64,000 nucleotides of DNA from Bacteroidota bacterium (GCA_015222055.1 JADFUR010000019.1:1-64000); one strand, 5' to 3'; shown: positions 1 through 10,405, counted from the first letter of the stretch. Numbers and translations are program-made. The notes: a model not told the origin generated them from the letters alone.

Positions 1-24
1 ATATTTTTTATAATACACATTTTA

Positions 25-96
25 CCCAAGGCGTTGCCTTAGGGCTGAACCGAGCTTGCGAGCTCACCGAAGGTAAATAAGTTGCCACTTCGTGGC
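25..96. repeat. Cluster of three REP-like hairpins
   Basis: Three short hairpins lie in a row: 25-44 (arms CCCAAGGC and GCCTTAGGG, one bulge), 52-65 (GAGCT/AGCTC around TGCG) and 84-96 (GCCAC/GTGGC around TTC). The stretch is more G+C-rich than its AT-rich surroundings. There is no reading frame and no T-run, so it does not look like a terminator. It resembles the dispersed extragenic palindromes common in Bacteroidota genomes; only one copy lies in this window, so its repeat status is inferred. Confidence 0.5.
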
Positions 97-272
97 GTAA
101 TACATTTCTAAATTGCTTTAAATGAATCAAGATAACTTCTACATAAAATATTCAAAACACAGAAAATATAAAATTTTAATAAATTTATTTCCACAACTTT
201 TTAAATTGATCCATAAAAAGCTTCTCTCCCCCAATAGTATAAAAAACTTTCTCAAATTGTCATTTTTTGTTA

Positions 273-280
273 TATTTTTG
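273..280 (+). promoter_or_regulatory. Putative -7 box upstream of metH
   Basis: TATTTTTG matches the Bacteroidota -7 consensus TAnnTTTG, 28 bp before the GTG start. A TTG at the usual 19-21 bp upstream is not present; the nearest is 13 bp away. I see no SAM or cobalamin riboswitch fold in 100-307, which is otherwise plain AT-rich sequence. Confidence 0.3.
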
Positions 281-307
281 CACTCTAAATAACTTAATGC
301 AATAACT

Positions 308-3300
308 GTGAAAAACATATATAAAGAATTAAAAAAAAGAATATTAGTTCTCGATGGTGCAATGGGTACCATGATTCAAAAACAAAAACTTACTGAGGAA
401 GATTTTAGAGGCGAACGATTTAAAAATTACAACTGTGATTTAAAAGGGAACAACGACTTATTATCTATAACTAAACCTGAATTAATAAAAGATATTCACA
501 AACAGTTTATTGAGGCAGGTGCCGATATTATTGAGACAAACACATTCAACTCAAACAAAATTTCTATGCAAGATTACGACATGGAATCTATTGTTTACGA
601 AATGAATGTAACAGCTACAAAAAACGCTGTTGAAGTTGCAAAAGAATACTCAACTGACGAAAAACCAATTTACATTGCTGGTTCAATAGGACCAACAAAC
701 AAAACTGCATCAATGTCTCCCGATGTTAACGACCCGGGATTTCGTGCCGTTAGCTTCGACGATTTTGTTGAAGCATACAGCGAACAAGTTTTAGGATTAA
801 TCGACGGTGGTGTTGATTTATTACTTGTTGAAACTATTTTTGATGTATTAAATGCTAAAGCTGCTTTATTTGCTATCAACAAAATTTTTAAACAAAAAAA
901 TATAAAATTACCCGTTATGGTTTCGGTTACTGTTGCCGACATTAGCGGAAGAACTCTTTCAGGGCAAACCGTTGAAGCTTTTCTTATTTCACTATCAGAT
1001 TTCGATTTGCTGAGCATTGGATTAAACTGCTCTTTTGGAGCCGAAGGACTGCAAACTTATCTCGAAGAATTATCGGCAAAAGCACCGTTTTATGTTAGTG
1101 CCTATCCTAATGCAGGTCTGCCAAATCAATTCGGCGAATATGACCAGAGTGCCAAACAAATGGCTGAAAAAATTAAAGTCTATTTAGACAAGCAACTTGT
1201 AAATATTATTGGAGGATGCTGTGGTACAACACCTACTCATATTGCTGCTTTTTCAGAATTTGCATCAAAAGCAGTTCCTCGCCCAATTCCAAATATCAAA
1301 ATACGAACACAACTTAGTGGTTTAGAACCTATTATTATTAGTAAAGAAACAAATTTTGCTAATGTTGGCGAAAGAACAAATGTTGCCGGCTCACGTAAAT
1401 TTGCCCGACTGATAAGAGAAAAAAAATATGAAGAAGCATTATCAATAGCAAGAGCTCAGGTCGATGGCGGTGCTCAAATAATTGATGTTAACATGGACGA
1501 TGCCATGCTCGATGCCGAGAAGGAAATGCATACTTTTCTTAATCTTATGGTTTCGGAACCTGAAATTGCCCGTTTACCGGTAATGATTGATTCTTCGAAA
1601 TGGTCGGTTATTGAAACAGGTTTAAAATGCTTGCAGGGCAAAGCTATTGTTAACTCAATAAGTTTAAAAGAAGGCGAAGAAGCTTTTATTGAAAAAGCCG
1701 AAAAAATTAAAAGTTACGGTGCCGCTGTTGTGGTTATGGCTTTCGACGAAAAAGGTCAGGCAGTTACTTACGACGAAAAAATTAAAATTTGTAAACGTGC
1801 TTACGATATTCTCGTTAATAAAGTAAATTATAAAGCTCAAAACATAATTTTCGACCCTAATATTTTGACAGTTGCCACAGGAATTGAAGAACATAATAAT
1901 CTGGCTGTTGACTTTATTAATGCAACTGCATGGATTAAAAAAAATCTCAAGCATGCTAAAGTAAGCGGTGGGGTTAGCAACCTTTCATTTGCATTTAGGG
2001 GCAACAACATTGTTCGCGAAGCTATGCACTCTGCATTTTTATATCACGCTATAAAAGCCGGCATGGATATGGCCATTGTTAACCCGGGGATGTTGCAAAT
2101 TTACGACGAAATACCAAAAGATTTGTTGCAACTTGTTGAAGATGTTGTGCTTAATCGCAGAGATGATGCAACAGAACGATTAATTGAGTTTGCTCATAAC
2201 ATAAAAAATGTTGGTGATAAAAAAATTAAAGTTGCCGACTGGAGAAACTCTAATATTGATGATAAACTAAAACATGCTTTAACAAAAGGGATTGTTGATT
2301 TTCTTGAAGAAGACATTCCTGAAGCATTAAAAAAATATAATTCAGGAATAGAAATTATTGAAGGTCCGTTAATGTCAGGAATGAATTATGTGGGCAAACT
2401 ATTTGGCGAAGGCAAAATGTTTCTACCTCAGGTTGTTAAGACAGCTAGAGTAATGAAAAAAGCAGTCGAGATTTTACAACCATACATTGAAGAAGATAAA
2501 GGCACGAAAACCAAATCAGCAGGTAAAATTTTATTGGCAACCGTAAAAGGCGATGTTCACGATATTGGCAAAAACATTGTAAGCGTTGTTTGGTCGTGCA
2601 ATAACTACGAGATTATTGATATGGGTGTAATGGTTCCTACAAAAAATATTATTGATACTGCTATAAAAGAAAATGTTGACATCGTAAGCTTAAGCGGATT
2701 AATCACACCTTCGCTAGAAGAAATGGTAAATGTTGCCAAACAAATGGAGGAAAAACAAATGAAAATTCCTCTACTGATTGGCGGAGCAACAACATCTAAA
2801 ATTCACACAGCTGTAAAAATTGCACCAGAATATAGTGGTACTACAATTTATGCAGGAGATGCTTCACAAGCTGTTATGGTCTTGAATAAAATATTAAACA
2901 ACAAAAGCAAAACAGCCTATGCTAAAGCTGTTTCTGAAGAATATAAACAAATAAGAGAATGCCATCTAAATAAAAAAGAGCTTAATTATTTATCTTTAAA
3001 CGATGCCCGAAAAAATCAATTATCAATAAATTTTGAGGAAGACAAACCGGTTGTCCCTAAAATAAAAGGCATTAAAATTTTCGACAATTATCCTATTAAA
3101 GATATTAAAAAATATATTAACTGGGATTTCTTTTTTAAAGCATGGGAGTTAAAAGGCAGATTTCCTAAAATTTTTGATGACCCTAAAATTGGCGTTGAAG
3201 CTCGCAAATTATTTGATGATGCTCAAATTTTGTTAGACGAAATTATTAAAAATAATCTGCTTAAAGCAAAAGCTGTTATTGGTCTTTTTCCTGCAAATTC

Positions 3301-3952
3301 TATTAATGATGATATTGAAATTTATGCCGACGAAACAAAGACAAAAGTATTAACAACTTTACAAACTCTTCGTCAACAACAAGAAAAAATCGATGGAAGC
3401 AAAAATTTATCCTTGTCTGATTTTATTGCACCTAAAAGCTCAGGAATAACCGATTATATTGGGACTTTTGCTTTAACAACCGGCATTAACATTGAAAAAC
3501 AGTTAAATAAAACCGACGACTATCAAAATATCTTGATAAAAACAATTTCCGACAGACTTGCCGAGGCTTTTGCCGAATTGTTGCACTTAAGAGTTAGAAA
3601 AGAATTTTGGGCTTATACTCCAACAGAAAATTTAGATATGGAAAGCTTAAGCAAAGCAAAATTTCAGGGAATTCGTCCTGCAGTTGGTTACCCATCATGT
3701 CCCGACCATTCGGAGAAAACCAATATTTTCGATTTGTTAAATGTTGAAAAAAACACACAAATAACTTTAAGCGAAAATTTTGCAATGTATCCAACAGCTT
3801 CTGTTTGTGGATTATATTTTTCAAATAAAAATTCTAAATATTTTGGATTAGGTAAAATATCGAAAAATCAGATTATTGATTATGCAAAACGAAAAAATAT
3901 TAGTGTTGATTTAGCAGAACATTATCTTTTGCAAAATTTAAATTATAAATAA
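308..3952 (+). CDS. metH: Cobalamin-dependent methionine synthase MetH
   Basis: Transfers a methyl group from 5-methyltetrahydrofolate through cobalamin to homocysteine, giving methionine and tetrahydrofolate in the cytoplasm. All four modules are visible in 1214 residues (E. coli enzyme about 1227): the homocysteine domain with zinc ligands Cys241 and Cys304-Cys305 (GGCCGTTP), the pterin-binding barrel (about 350-610), the cobalamin domain with the DxHxxG loop whose His751 coordinates cobalt (GDVHDIGKN), and the C-terminal AdoMet reactivation domain (RPAVGYPSCPDH near residue 1130). The start is GTG; no ATG lies in frame upstream. metF follows on the same strand after a small repeat. Complete and apparently functional, so the cell depends on B12 for this route unless metE lies elsewhere. 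Confidence 0.97.
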   Translation: MKNIYKELKKRILVLDGAMGTMIQKQKLTEEDFRGERFKNYNCDLKGNNDLLSITKPELIKDIHKQFIEAGADIIETNTFNSNKISMQDYDMESIVYEMNVTATKNAVEVAKEYSTDEKPIYIAGSIGPTNKTASMSPDVNDPGFRAVSFDDFVEAYSEQVLGLIDGGVDLLLVETIFDVLNAKAALFAINKIFKQKNIKLPVMVSVTVADISGRTLSGQTVEAFLISLSDFDLLSIGLNCSFGAEGLQTYLEELSAKAPFYVSAYPNAGLPNQFGEYDQSAKQMAEKIKVYLDKQLVNIIGGCCGTTPTHIAAFSEFASKAVPRPIPNIKIRTQLSGLEPIIISKETNFANVGERTNVAGSRKFARLIREKKYEEALSIARAQVDGGAQIIDVNMDDAMLDAEKEMHTFLNLMVSEPEIARLPVMIDSSKWSVIETGLKCLQGKAIVNSISLKEGEEAFIEKAEKIKSYGAAVVVMAFDEKGQAVTYDEKIKICKRAYDILVNKVNYKAQNIIFDPNILTVATGIEEHNNLAVDFINATAWIKKNLKHAKVSGGVSNLSFAFRGNNIVREAMHSAFLYHAIKAGMDMAIVNPGMLQIYDEIPKDLLQLVEDVVLNRRDDATERLIEFAHNIKNVGDKKIKVADWRNSNIDDKLKHALTKGIVDFLEEDIPEALKKYNSGIEIIEGPLMSGMNYVGKLFGEGKMFLPQVVKTARVMKKAVEILQPYIEEDKGTKTKSAGKILLATVKGDVHDIGKNIVSVVWSCNNYEIIDMGVMVPTKNIIDTAIKENVDIVSLSGLITPSLEEMVNVAKQMEEKQMKIPLLIGGATTSKIHTAVKIAPEYSGTTIYAGDASQAVMVLNKILNNKSKTAYAKAVSEEYKQIRECHLNKKELNYLSLNDARKNQLSINFEEDKPVVPKIKGIKIFDNYPIKDIKKYINWDFFFKAWELKGRFPKIFDDPKIGVEARKLFDDAQILLDEIIKNNLLKAKAVIGLFPANSINDDIEIYADETKTKVLTTLQTLRQQQEKIDGSKNLSLSDFIAPKSSGITDYIGTFALTTGINIEKQLNKTDDYQNILIKTISDRLAEAFAELLHLRVRKEFWAYTPTENLDMESLSKAKFQGIRPAVGYPSCPDHSEKTNIFDLLNVEKNTQITLSENFAMYPTASVCGLYFSNKNSKYFGLGKISKNQIIDYAKRKNISVDLAEHYLLQNLNYK

Positions 3953-3971
3953 GAATTAAAGTTGAACCACA

Positions 3972-4066
3972 GCTCATTAAGATTTGTAATCCCTGCTGTT
4001 TGGGATTTGCAATCCCGAACTAACAAATTGCATGTTAATGCATTCAAATTACAAATCCGAAGGAGC
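3972..4066. repeat. MITE-like palindromic element between metH and metF
   Basis: About 95 bp bounded by imperfect 19-bp inverted arms (3972-3990 and the complement of 4048-4066; 16 of 19 match), with a perfect inner palindrome GGGATTTGCAATCCC at 4002-4016. The arms share GCTC..TT..GATTTGTAAT with the repeats at 18086, 20234 and 26118, so this belongs to a dispersed family. It has no coding capacity. It could be a miniature element mobilised in trans or a REP-type sequence. Confidence 0.6.
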
Positions 4067-4149
4067 AACTTTTATAAAATCATAAACATTTTAATAATTT
4101 ATGACAAAATTTATATCTTTACATAAAATAAAATTATAAAACATATACA

Positions 4150-5103
4150 ATGAGTGTTGTCGATCAAATAAATAAATCAGAAAAAACTCTTTTCTCTATA
4201 GAAATAGTCCCCCCCTTAAAAGGACATGATATTAATAAAATCTATAATATTGTTGACCCTTTAATTGAATATAATCCTTCATTTATAAATGTAACTTATC
4301 ATAAAGATGAAGTATTATACAAAAAATTAAGTACCGGATTAATTGAAAAAAGAACCATAAGAAAACGACCGGGAACAGTTGCTCTTAGTGCTGCTTTAAA
4401 AAACAAATATAATATAAATGTTGTGTCACATCTTACTTGTGGCGGATTTACAAAAAACGAAACTGAAAACGCTCTAATAGATTTGTCATTTCTTGGCATA
4501 GATAATTTATTTGTGATAAGAGGCGATGCCGGACCAAATGAAAAATCATTTACGCCAGAGAACTGCGGTCATTCTAATGCTATTGACTTAGTTAAACAAA
4601 TAAGAAGCATGAATAATGGCAAATATTTATATGATGAGTTGCAAGATTCTATGCATACAAATTTCTCAATTGGTGTTGCCGGTTATCCAGAAAAACATGC
4701 AGAAGCTACAAACTTTGAAACAGATTTAGAATATCTGAAACAAAAAGTTGATGCCGGAGCAGACTATATTATTACACAAATGTTTTTCAACAACGAAAAA
4801 TATTTTCAATTTGTTGAGCGTTGCAGACAAAAAGGTATTAATGTGCCAATCATACCTGGTTTAAAACCCATCGCTTTATTAAATCAACTTACTGTTTTAC
4901 CACGAATATTTCATATTGAACTACCCGAAGCATTAGTAAAAGAAGTTAATAAATGTAAATCGAACAAAGAGGTAACTCAGATTGGTGTTGAGTGGACAAT
5001 TAACCAATCGAAAGAATTGATTAAACATAATGTTCCAGTGTTACATTACTACACACTTGGTGCAGGTAAGGGCATTCAGAAAATTGCAAAGGCTGTGTTT
5101 TAA
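4150..5103 (+). CDS. metF: Methylenetetrahydrofolate reductase MetF
   Basis: Reduces 5,10-methylene- to 5-methyl-tetrahydrofolate with FAD, supplying the methyl donor for MetH just upstream. The 317-residue length and barrel layout fit the family. Visible motifs are FSIEIVPP near the N-terminus (Glu18 corresponds to the catalytic glutamate), a RGD segment near residue 125 in the folate/flavin region, and ITQMFFNNEKYFQF in the second half. The ATG at 4150 is the natural start. It lies 197 bp from metH, with a MITE-like repeat between them, so the two may or may not be co-transcribed. Confidence 0.96.
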   Translation: MSVVDQINKSEKTLFSIEIVPPLKGHDINKIYNIVDPLIEYNPSFINVTYHKDEVLYKKLSTGLIEKRTIRKRPGTVALSAALKNKYNINVVSHLTCGGFTKNETENALIDLSFLGIDNLFVIRGDAGPNEKSFTPENCGHSNAIDLVKQIRSMNNGKYLYDELQDSMHTNFSIGVAGYPEKHAEATNFETDLEYLKQKVDAGADYIITQMFFNNEKYFQFVERCRQKGINVPIIPGLKPIALLNQLTVLPRIFHIELPEALVKEVNKCKSNKEVTQIGVEWTINQSKELIKHNVPVLHYYTLGAGKGIQKIAKAVF

Positions 5104-5247
5104 AAAATATGACGAAATAGCTTATGCCTTTTCACAAAAAATTTAAACTTTTAAACCTTAAGACATAATATTTATCCGTCGAAGAATAAAAAAATACTAA
5201 TATCTTTATTATATTTATATTCAAATTAATTAAAATTGAGTATTAAT

Positions 5248-7911
5248 ATGAGCGACATTAGAATTATTGATTTCAAAATCAGATCTAATTATCCGAACTA
5301 TAAAAACACAAAATTTTTAATTGATAATTGGGGAAATAGCAATCCAAAAAAAACACCCGAGGGTTATCTACCTCCGGTTATTGAGTATATTGATGACAAA
5401 AGCAATGAAGCAAATAAAATCACTGCCGATTTTATTGATATCCATTTTCTAAATCAAGAAGATAAGGCAAATGAATATTTGCAAAAACTCATTTTATCGC
5501 AAAAAAATGATACTGAAGCAAGTTCATATATTAATAATTTAAAAAACATTTTTTTCGAAAAAAAAAAGCCAATATATAATAATCATCAATTTGTTGAAAA
5601 TGAATATGTTGTCCCATCGTGCTCAACCGAAAAACACGATTTCGAATTAATAAGTCACAAGGGCAAAGCTTTATTGGAATTATATCAAGAAGGCTATCCT
5701 GTACCAGATTTTTGTATTTTATCTTCAAAAGCATACTTTGCCGACAAACAAACGAGATTAGAAGCTATAAAAGACACAATTTCGAATCTTGAAAAAATGA
5801 CAGGCTTAAAATTTGGTGCAACAAAATTGCCTCTAATATTTGCACTCAGATGTGCTATGCCTTCTTACATACCCGGATTAATGCCAACCTATTTAAATGT
5901 TGGTGTAACAAAAAATAATTTTCAGGCTCTAAAAGAACAATACGGAAAACTTGTTGCTTTAAAAATTTACTATTACAATCTTAAAACTATTCACGACATT
6001 TTATATGAAGTTAACGAGATATCGAAGTTAACAAAAGAAAGAGTAGTGTTTTCGGCTTTAGAACTCGAAAATAAAATAATGAATTACTATGAAAAAATTT
6101 CAGAAATTGATGAAAAAATACTAATCGACCCATATTATCAGGTTTTATTTTTTGTTGAAAGAGCATATAACTTTTTTGAATTAAATGGAGACTTAGTTCG
6201 CACTTTTATAAGAAACAAAGAATATTATCCATCAATAATATTTCATAAAATGGTTTGGACAATACGAAACGACGATTCGTATCCCGGCGTTCTATACAGT
6301 CGTCATTCAAGAACCGGCTTAGGTATGCAAATTGAAAGTGTTCGTAATATTTTTGGTGAAGATATTATGACTGGAATTATTAACACCGAGTTAACTGAGT
6401 TTTTTGATCGCCAAGAAATTAAAGAAAAATTTCCCGCTGTGTACCACTTCACACCATTATTATCTAAATTAGAAAAAATCTTACAATCACCTGCAACTGT
6501 TGAATTTGCTGCCGAAACAAATCACAAATCAAATTATTTTGCTGTTTTACAATTAAACATGTCAGAATTAACAGGAAGGGCAACTCTCCTTTCTGCCATC
6601 GATTTATATGAGAAAAACATAATTAATAAAAAACGAATTGTTGAATTAATCCATCCTTATCATTTAAGACAAATTTTCTCAGAGCGAATTGATGAGGCTT
6701 CTTTTAAAACATTAAGGTCATTTTCAGAAGGGTTATCAATTTTGCCTCGTTCTGCAGTTTCGGCAAAAGCTTATTTCTCCGCACCAGCAGCTCTTGAAGC
6801 AAAAAAAAGAGGCGAAAAAGTATGCTTTTGCAAAAAACATTTTATCCCTTCCGACACAATTGTTATGAGTGAAATGGATGCTATTCTTTGTTTAAATCCC
6901 GTTGCCATTCATGTTGTTACAGCTTGTAGAGGATATGGAATACCTGCTTTTTTAAATCTTGAAAATTATAATATTAAACTTATTGACAACAACTTAATAA
7001 ATACAAATAAACAAATTATTCACGAAGGCGACTGGGTAACATTATCTAGTAAAAAACAAATACTTTTTCAAGGAAAAGCCAACTATTCTCCGGCGAGATT
7101 TCAAAAATATTTAGACGGTGATGAATTTAAAATGGAGCAAAAAGAAAAACGCGTTTTTATTAAAATGTCAAAAGCGTTTTCAAAATATCAAAAAATAATA
7201 AACTCTCTTGATGTAGGCGAAATTGTTAATATTAATGAGCTGATAAAGTATATAAGAAATAATATTAAAAATGATATTGATAAATCAAAAATTCTAGTCA
7301 ACTCATGGTTTGACAATTATACAGAACATTATCTTAAACAAATATTAGAATGTGAGATGGGCTCACATCAAGACCAATCGGAACTATACAATTTGCTCAG
7401 TGTTGATAGAAAAGTGTTGTTTTTTAAAAAAATTATTAACCTATGTATAAAAAAAGACTTGAAGGGTTTTAGAGCAGGTTCTTTTATGCTTGGTAGATTT
7501 GTTTGTCTACCATTGCCTTGTAAATTCTGGAAAGAGCTGAATTATAAAGAAATTGCTTTTTTACTGAACGAGACAATTTTGTTTGAAAAATATCTGCAGG
7601 TTCTTTACGAAGTAGGAGAACAACATGTAACAAGGGCAAAAAACACAATTCTAAATCAAGGATTAGGTGAGATAAAACTAAACAATGCAAATGCTAAAAT
7701 ATTTATTAGTTTAAAATTATTATCTCCTGACTGGTATGAGATAAAAAACGCCCTGCCAAAAGATCATGATACTGACACAAAAACACTTATTAGCTTATTA
7801 ATTAAACCCTTTGGGACTTTTTACGATTACAAAGCACCTTGGTCAATTGGCAAATTAAAAAAAATTTGTCAAGAAGAAAAACTTGCTTTACCCGAAGAAA
7901 ATCAGATATAA
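5248..7911 (+). CDS. PPDK-like protein lacking the PEP-binding barrel
   Basis: An 887-residue protein whose first two thirds follow pyruvate phosphate dikinase: an ATP-grasp-like start (HKGKALLELYQEGYPVP near 130-150), RCAMPSYIPGLMPTYLNVG in place of the RSGA..PGMMDT motif, the GVLYSRH...GEDIMTG segment, and TVEFAAE...LQLNMSELTGRA in place of the IEF...LQTR..KRTA segment. A phosphohistidine swivel-like domain follows (about 490-590); its GGxTSHAA motif has become LNPVAIHVV, keeping one histidine. The last 240 residues do not resemble the PEP/pyruvate barrel and look helical. A TTG start at 5236 is possible but the ATG at 5248 is preferred. It cannot be a complete dikinase by homology; a nucleotide-dependent phosphotransfer or regulatory role is inferred. 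Partner unknown. Confidence 0.75.
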   Translation: MSDIRIIDFKIRSNYPNYKNTKFLIDNWGNSNPKKTPEGYLPPVIEYIDDKSNEANKITADFIDIHFLNQEDKANEYLQKLILSQKNDTEASSYINNLKNIFFEKKKPIYNNHQFVENEYVVPSCSTEKHDFELISHKGKALLELYQEGYPVPDFCILSSKAYFADKQTRLEAIKDTISNLEKMTGLKFGATKLPLIFALRCAMPSYIPGLMPTYLNVGVTKNNFQALKEQYGKLVALKIYYYNLKTIHDILYEVNEISKLTKERVVFSALELENKIMNYYEKISEIDEKILIDPYYQVLFFVERAYNFFELNGDLVRTFIRNKEYYPSIIFHKMVWTIRNDDSYPGVLYSRHSRTGLGMQIESVRNIFGEDIMTGIINTELTEFFDRQEIKEKFPAVYHFTPLLSKLEKILQSPATVEFAAETNHKSNYFAVLQLNMSELTGRATLLSAIDLYEKNIINKKRIVELIHPYHLRQIFSERIDEASFKTLRSFSEGLSILPRSAVSAKAYFSAPAALEAKKRGEKVCFCKKHFIPSDTIVMSEMDAILCLNPVAIHVVTACRGYGIPAFLNLENYNIKLIDNNLINTNKQIIHEGDWVTLSSKKQILFQGKANYSPARFQKYLDGDEFKMEQKEKRVFIKMSKAFSKYQKIINSLDVGEIVNINELIKYIRNNIKNDIDKSKILVNSWFDNYTEHYLKQILECEMGSHQDQSELYNLLSVDRKVLFFKKIINLCIKKDLKGFRAGSFMLGRFVCLPLPCKFWKELNYKEIAFLLNETILFEKYLQVLYEVGEQHVTRAKNTILNQGLGEIKLNNANAKIFISLKLLSPDWYEIKNALPKDHDTDTKTLISLLIKPFGTFYDYKAPWSIGKLKKICQEEKLALPEENQI

Positions 7912-7915
7912 AAAA

Positions 7916-7939
7916 AGGGATTACAATTAAGTAATCCCT
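7916..7939 (-). terminator. Intrinsic terminator of the pnp transcript
   Basis: Perfect 9-bp stem AGGGATTAC/GTAATCCCT with a six-base loop. Read on the minus strand it is followed by seven Ts. It sits between the convergent PPDK-like gene and pnp. The plus side lacks a T-run, so it serves pnp. Confidence 0.85.
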
Positions 7940-7964
7940 AGAACTATATTAAAATCTTAAAAAA

Positions 7965-10067
7965 CTATAACAAGGCTTTTCTTGAAAGTCTTAATTTTCC
8001 GTTTTTATCAACCTCAAGTAATTTTACTTTTACAATATCACCAACTTTTAAAACTTCGTCTACCGATTTGATACGATGTTTTTCTATTTCAGAGATATGT
8101 AATAATCCTTCTTTACCAGGCATTATTTCAACAAAAGCACCAAAATTAGTAATTGTTTTAACAGGACCTTCATAAGTTTTCCCAACTTCGGGTACTGCGG
8201 TAATAATGTCAATTCTTTTAAGAGCAGCATCAATAGATTCTTTATTGCTGGCAGATACAGAAACAATACCTAAATCATCAACTTCTTCTACGGTAATAAC
8301 AGTACCTGTTGTTGCCTGAATATCTTGAATAATTTTACCTCCTGGTCCAATTAAAGCACCAATAAGTGCTTTAGGTATAATTACTTTCTTAATTCTTGGA
8401 GCATGAGGTTTATAATCTTCACGTGGCTCACTAATAGTATCTGTAAGTATTTTTAGTATATGTAAACGACCTTCTTTTGCTTGATTTAAAGCTTTCTCTA
8501 AAATCTCATAAGGTAATCCATCAACTTTAATATCCATTTGAGTAGCAGTAATACCATCTTGTGTTCCTGTTACTTTAAAGTCCATATCACCAAGATGGTC
8601 TTCATCACCCAAAATATCTGACAAAACAGCAAATTTGTTTGATTTTACATCTGTGATTAGTCCCATGGCAATACCTGAGACAGGTTTTTTAATTTTAATA
8701 CCTGCATCCATAAGAGCTAATGTTCCTGCACAAACAGTTGCCATTGAAGACGAACCGTTTGATTCAAGAATATCTGATACAACACGAATTGTATATGGAT
8801 TTTCCTCTGGACTAGGTAGCATTTTCTTTAAAGCACGATGTGCTAAATTACCGTGACCAATTTCACGACGGCTTATGCCTCTTACTGGACGAGCGTCTCC
8901 TGTTGCGAATGGAGGGAAATTATAATGAAGTAAAAATTTATCCCTACCTTGAAGCATTACTTCGTCAATAATTTTTTCATCGAGTCTGGTTCCGAGAGTA
9001 ACTGTTGTTAATGATTGTGTTTCTCCACGTGTAAAAATAGCAGAACCATGAGCAGAAGGCAGATAATCAATTTCACACCATATTGGGCGAATTTCATTTG
9101 TTTTTCTACCATCTAAACGAATACCTTCATCTAAAACAAGATTACGAACAGCTTCTTTTTCAACTTCCCCATAATATCTATTAATCATAGCTTCACTAAT
9201 CTCAGCATCTTCAGGTAAAGAATCGATAAATTCTTGTTTTATTGCTTTAAAATTTTCTTCTCTTTTATGTTTAGCATCTGCTTTTTTTGCAGCTTCATAA
9301 ATTTTATCATAAGTTTCCTTATGAATTTTTTCTTTTAGTTCTTCGTCATTTGTTTCATGGTTGTATTCTCTTTTAACAGAGACTCCAATCATTTCAGCCA
9401 ATTCTAATTGAGCTGTACATTGTTTCTTAATTGCTCCGTGAGCAAATTTAATTGCCTCTAACATTTCAGCTTCAGAAACCTCATCCATTTCACCTTCGAC
9501 CATTAAAATATTTTCTAAGGTTGCTCCAACCATAATATCAATGTCGGCAATTTTTAATTGCTCAAACGAAGGGTTAAGAATAAATTCGCCATCAATTCTT
9601 GCCACTCTACATTCTGAAATTGGTCCATTAAAAGGAATATCTGAAACAGCTAAAGCTGCAGAAGCAGCTAAACCAGCTAAAGCATCTGGCATTACATCTT
9701 TGTCAGCAGAAATAAGATTTATTGAAACAAATGTTTCTGCATGATAATTAGCTGGAAATAATGGACGTAAAGCTCTGTCGACTAAACGAGAAACAAGTAT
9801 CTCGTTATCTCCTGGTCTGCTTTCACGTTTCAAAAATCCACCGGGAAAACGTCCGGCAGCTGAAAATTTTTCTCTATAATCAACTGATAATGGCATGAAG
9901 TCAACATCTTCTCTTGCATCAGTAGCAGAAACTACTGTTGCTAATAACATTGCATCACCCATTCTTACGACTACAGAGCCATCAGCTTGTTTAGCTAACT
10001 TACCTGTTTCAATAGTAATAATTCTACCATCACCTAATTCAATGTCTTTTTTAGTTAGTTTGTACAT
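7965..10067 (-). CDS. pnp: Polyribonucleotide nucleotidyltransferase (PNPase)
   Basis: Phosphorolytic 3'-5' exoribonuclease that degrades mRNA. The 700 residues carry the full layout: a first RNase PH-like domain, a helical linker, a second, catalytic RNase PH-like domain (about 315-540), a KH domain with the GPGGKII loop (about 555-615) and a C-terminal S1 domain (about 625-695; [15 protein letters not shown]). It lies directly downstream of rpsO, the classic rpsO-pnp pairing, although a hairpin at 10110-10125 separates them. An intrinsic terminator follows the gene. Confidence 0.98.
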   Translation of the reverse strand: MYKLTKKDIELGDGRIITIETGKLAKQADGSVVVRMGDAMLLATVVSATDAREDVDFMPLSVDYREKFSAAGRFPGGFLKRESRPGDNEILVSRLVDRALRPLFPANYHAETFVSINLISADKDVMPDALAGLAASAALAVSDIPFNGPISECRVARIDGEFILNPSFEQLKIADIDIMVGATLENILMVEGEMDEVSEAEMLEAIKFAHGAIKKQCTAQLELAEMIGVSVKREYNHETNDEELKEKIHKETYDKIYEAAKKADAKHKREENFKAIKQEFIDSLPEDAEISEAMINRYYGEVEKEAVRNLVLDEGIRLDGRKTNEIRPIWCEIDYLPSAHGSAIFTRGETQSLTTVTLGTRLDEKIIDEVMLQGRDKFLLHYNFPPFATGDARPVRGISRREIGHGNLAHRALKKMLPSPEENPYTIRVVSDILESNGSSSMATVCAGTLALMDAGIKIKKPVSGIAMGLITDVKSNKFAVLSDILGDEDHLGDMDFKVTGTQDGITATQMDIKVDGLPYEILEKALNQAKEGRLHILKILTDTISEPREDYKPHAPRIKKVIIPKALIGALIGPGGKIIQDIQATTGTVITVEEVDDLGIVSVSASNKESIDAALKRIDIITAVPEVGKTYEGPVKTITNFGAFVEIMPGKEGLLHISEIEKHRIKSVDEVLKVGDIVKVKLLEVDKNGKLRLSRKALL

Positions 10068-10109
10068 AATTCAAATTTTATTTTTTCTTTCCTCGTTCCT
10101 ACAAAAAAA

Positions 10110-10125
10110 GGCAATTAAAATTGCC
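10110..10125 (-). terminator. Intrinsic terminator between rpsO and pnp
   Basis: Perfect 7-bp stem GGCAATT/AATTGCC with a two-base loop, with seven As on one side and five Ts on the other, so on the minus strand it ends in a T-run just after the rpsO stop. It probably attenuates read-through from rpsO into pnp. Confidence 0.75.
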
Positions 10126-10135
10126 TTTTTGATTT

Positions 10136-10405
10136 TTATCGTCTTAATTTCAATGATTTCACTATTTCTCGATATCTCACAACATCTTTTTCTTTAAGAT
10201 AATTAAGTAGTTTCCTACGTTTACCAACCAATCCTAATAAAGCTCGTTGTGTACTATAATCTTTTCTGTTGTTTTTTAAATGGTCTGTCAAATGACTAAT
10301 ACGGTATGAAAATAAAGCTATTTGGCCTTCAGCAGAACCTGTGTCTTTATTAGACTTTCCGTATTTCTCAAAAAAACCGTTTTTGACTTCTGGAGTTAAA
10401 TACAT
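10136..10405 (-). CDS. rpsO: 30S ribosomal protein S15
   Basis: Primary 16S rRNA-binding protein of the small-subunit platform. The 89-residue length is exact for the family, and the conserved segments are present: TGSAEGQIALFSYRI, ISHLTDHLK.N.KDYSTQR and LL.LVGKRRKLLNYLK, followed by the basic C-terminus. It is followed by pnp on the same strand. A -7 box (10441-10448) lies just upstream, so transcription probably starts here. Confidence 0.98.
   Translation of the reverse strand: MYLTPEVKNGFFEKYGKSNKDTGSAEGQIALFSYRISHLTDHLKNNRKDYSTQRALLGLVGKRRKLLNYLKEKDVVRYREIVKSLKLRR

Noticed and set aside
100..307. Possible riboswitch upstream of metH
   Set aside because: Methionine genes often carry SAM or B12 riboswitches, but I find no conserved cores and no stable multi-stem fold in this AT-rich leader.
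8635..10197. Plus-strand open frames opposite pnp and rpsO
   Set aside because: Antisense shadows of strongly conserved genes, with no codon or domain support.
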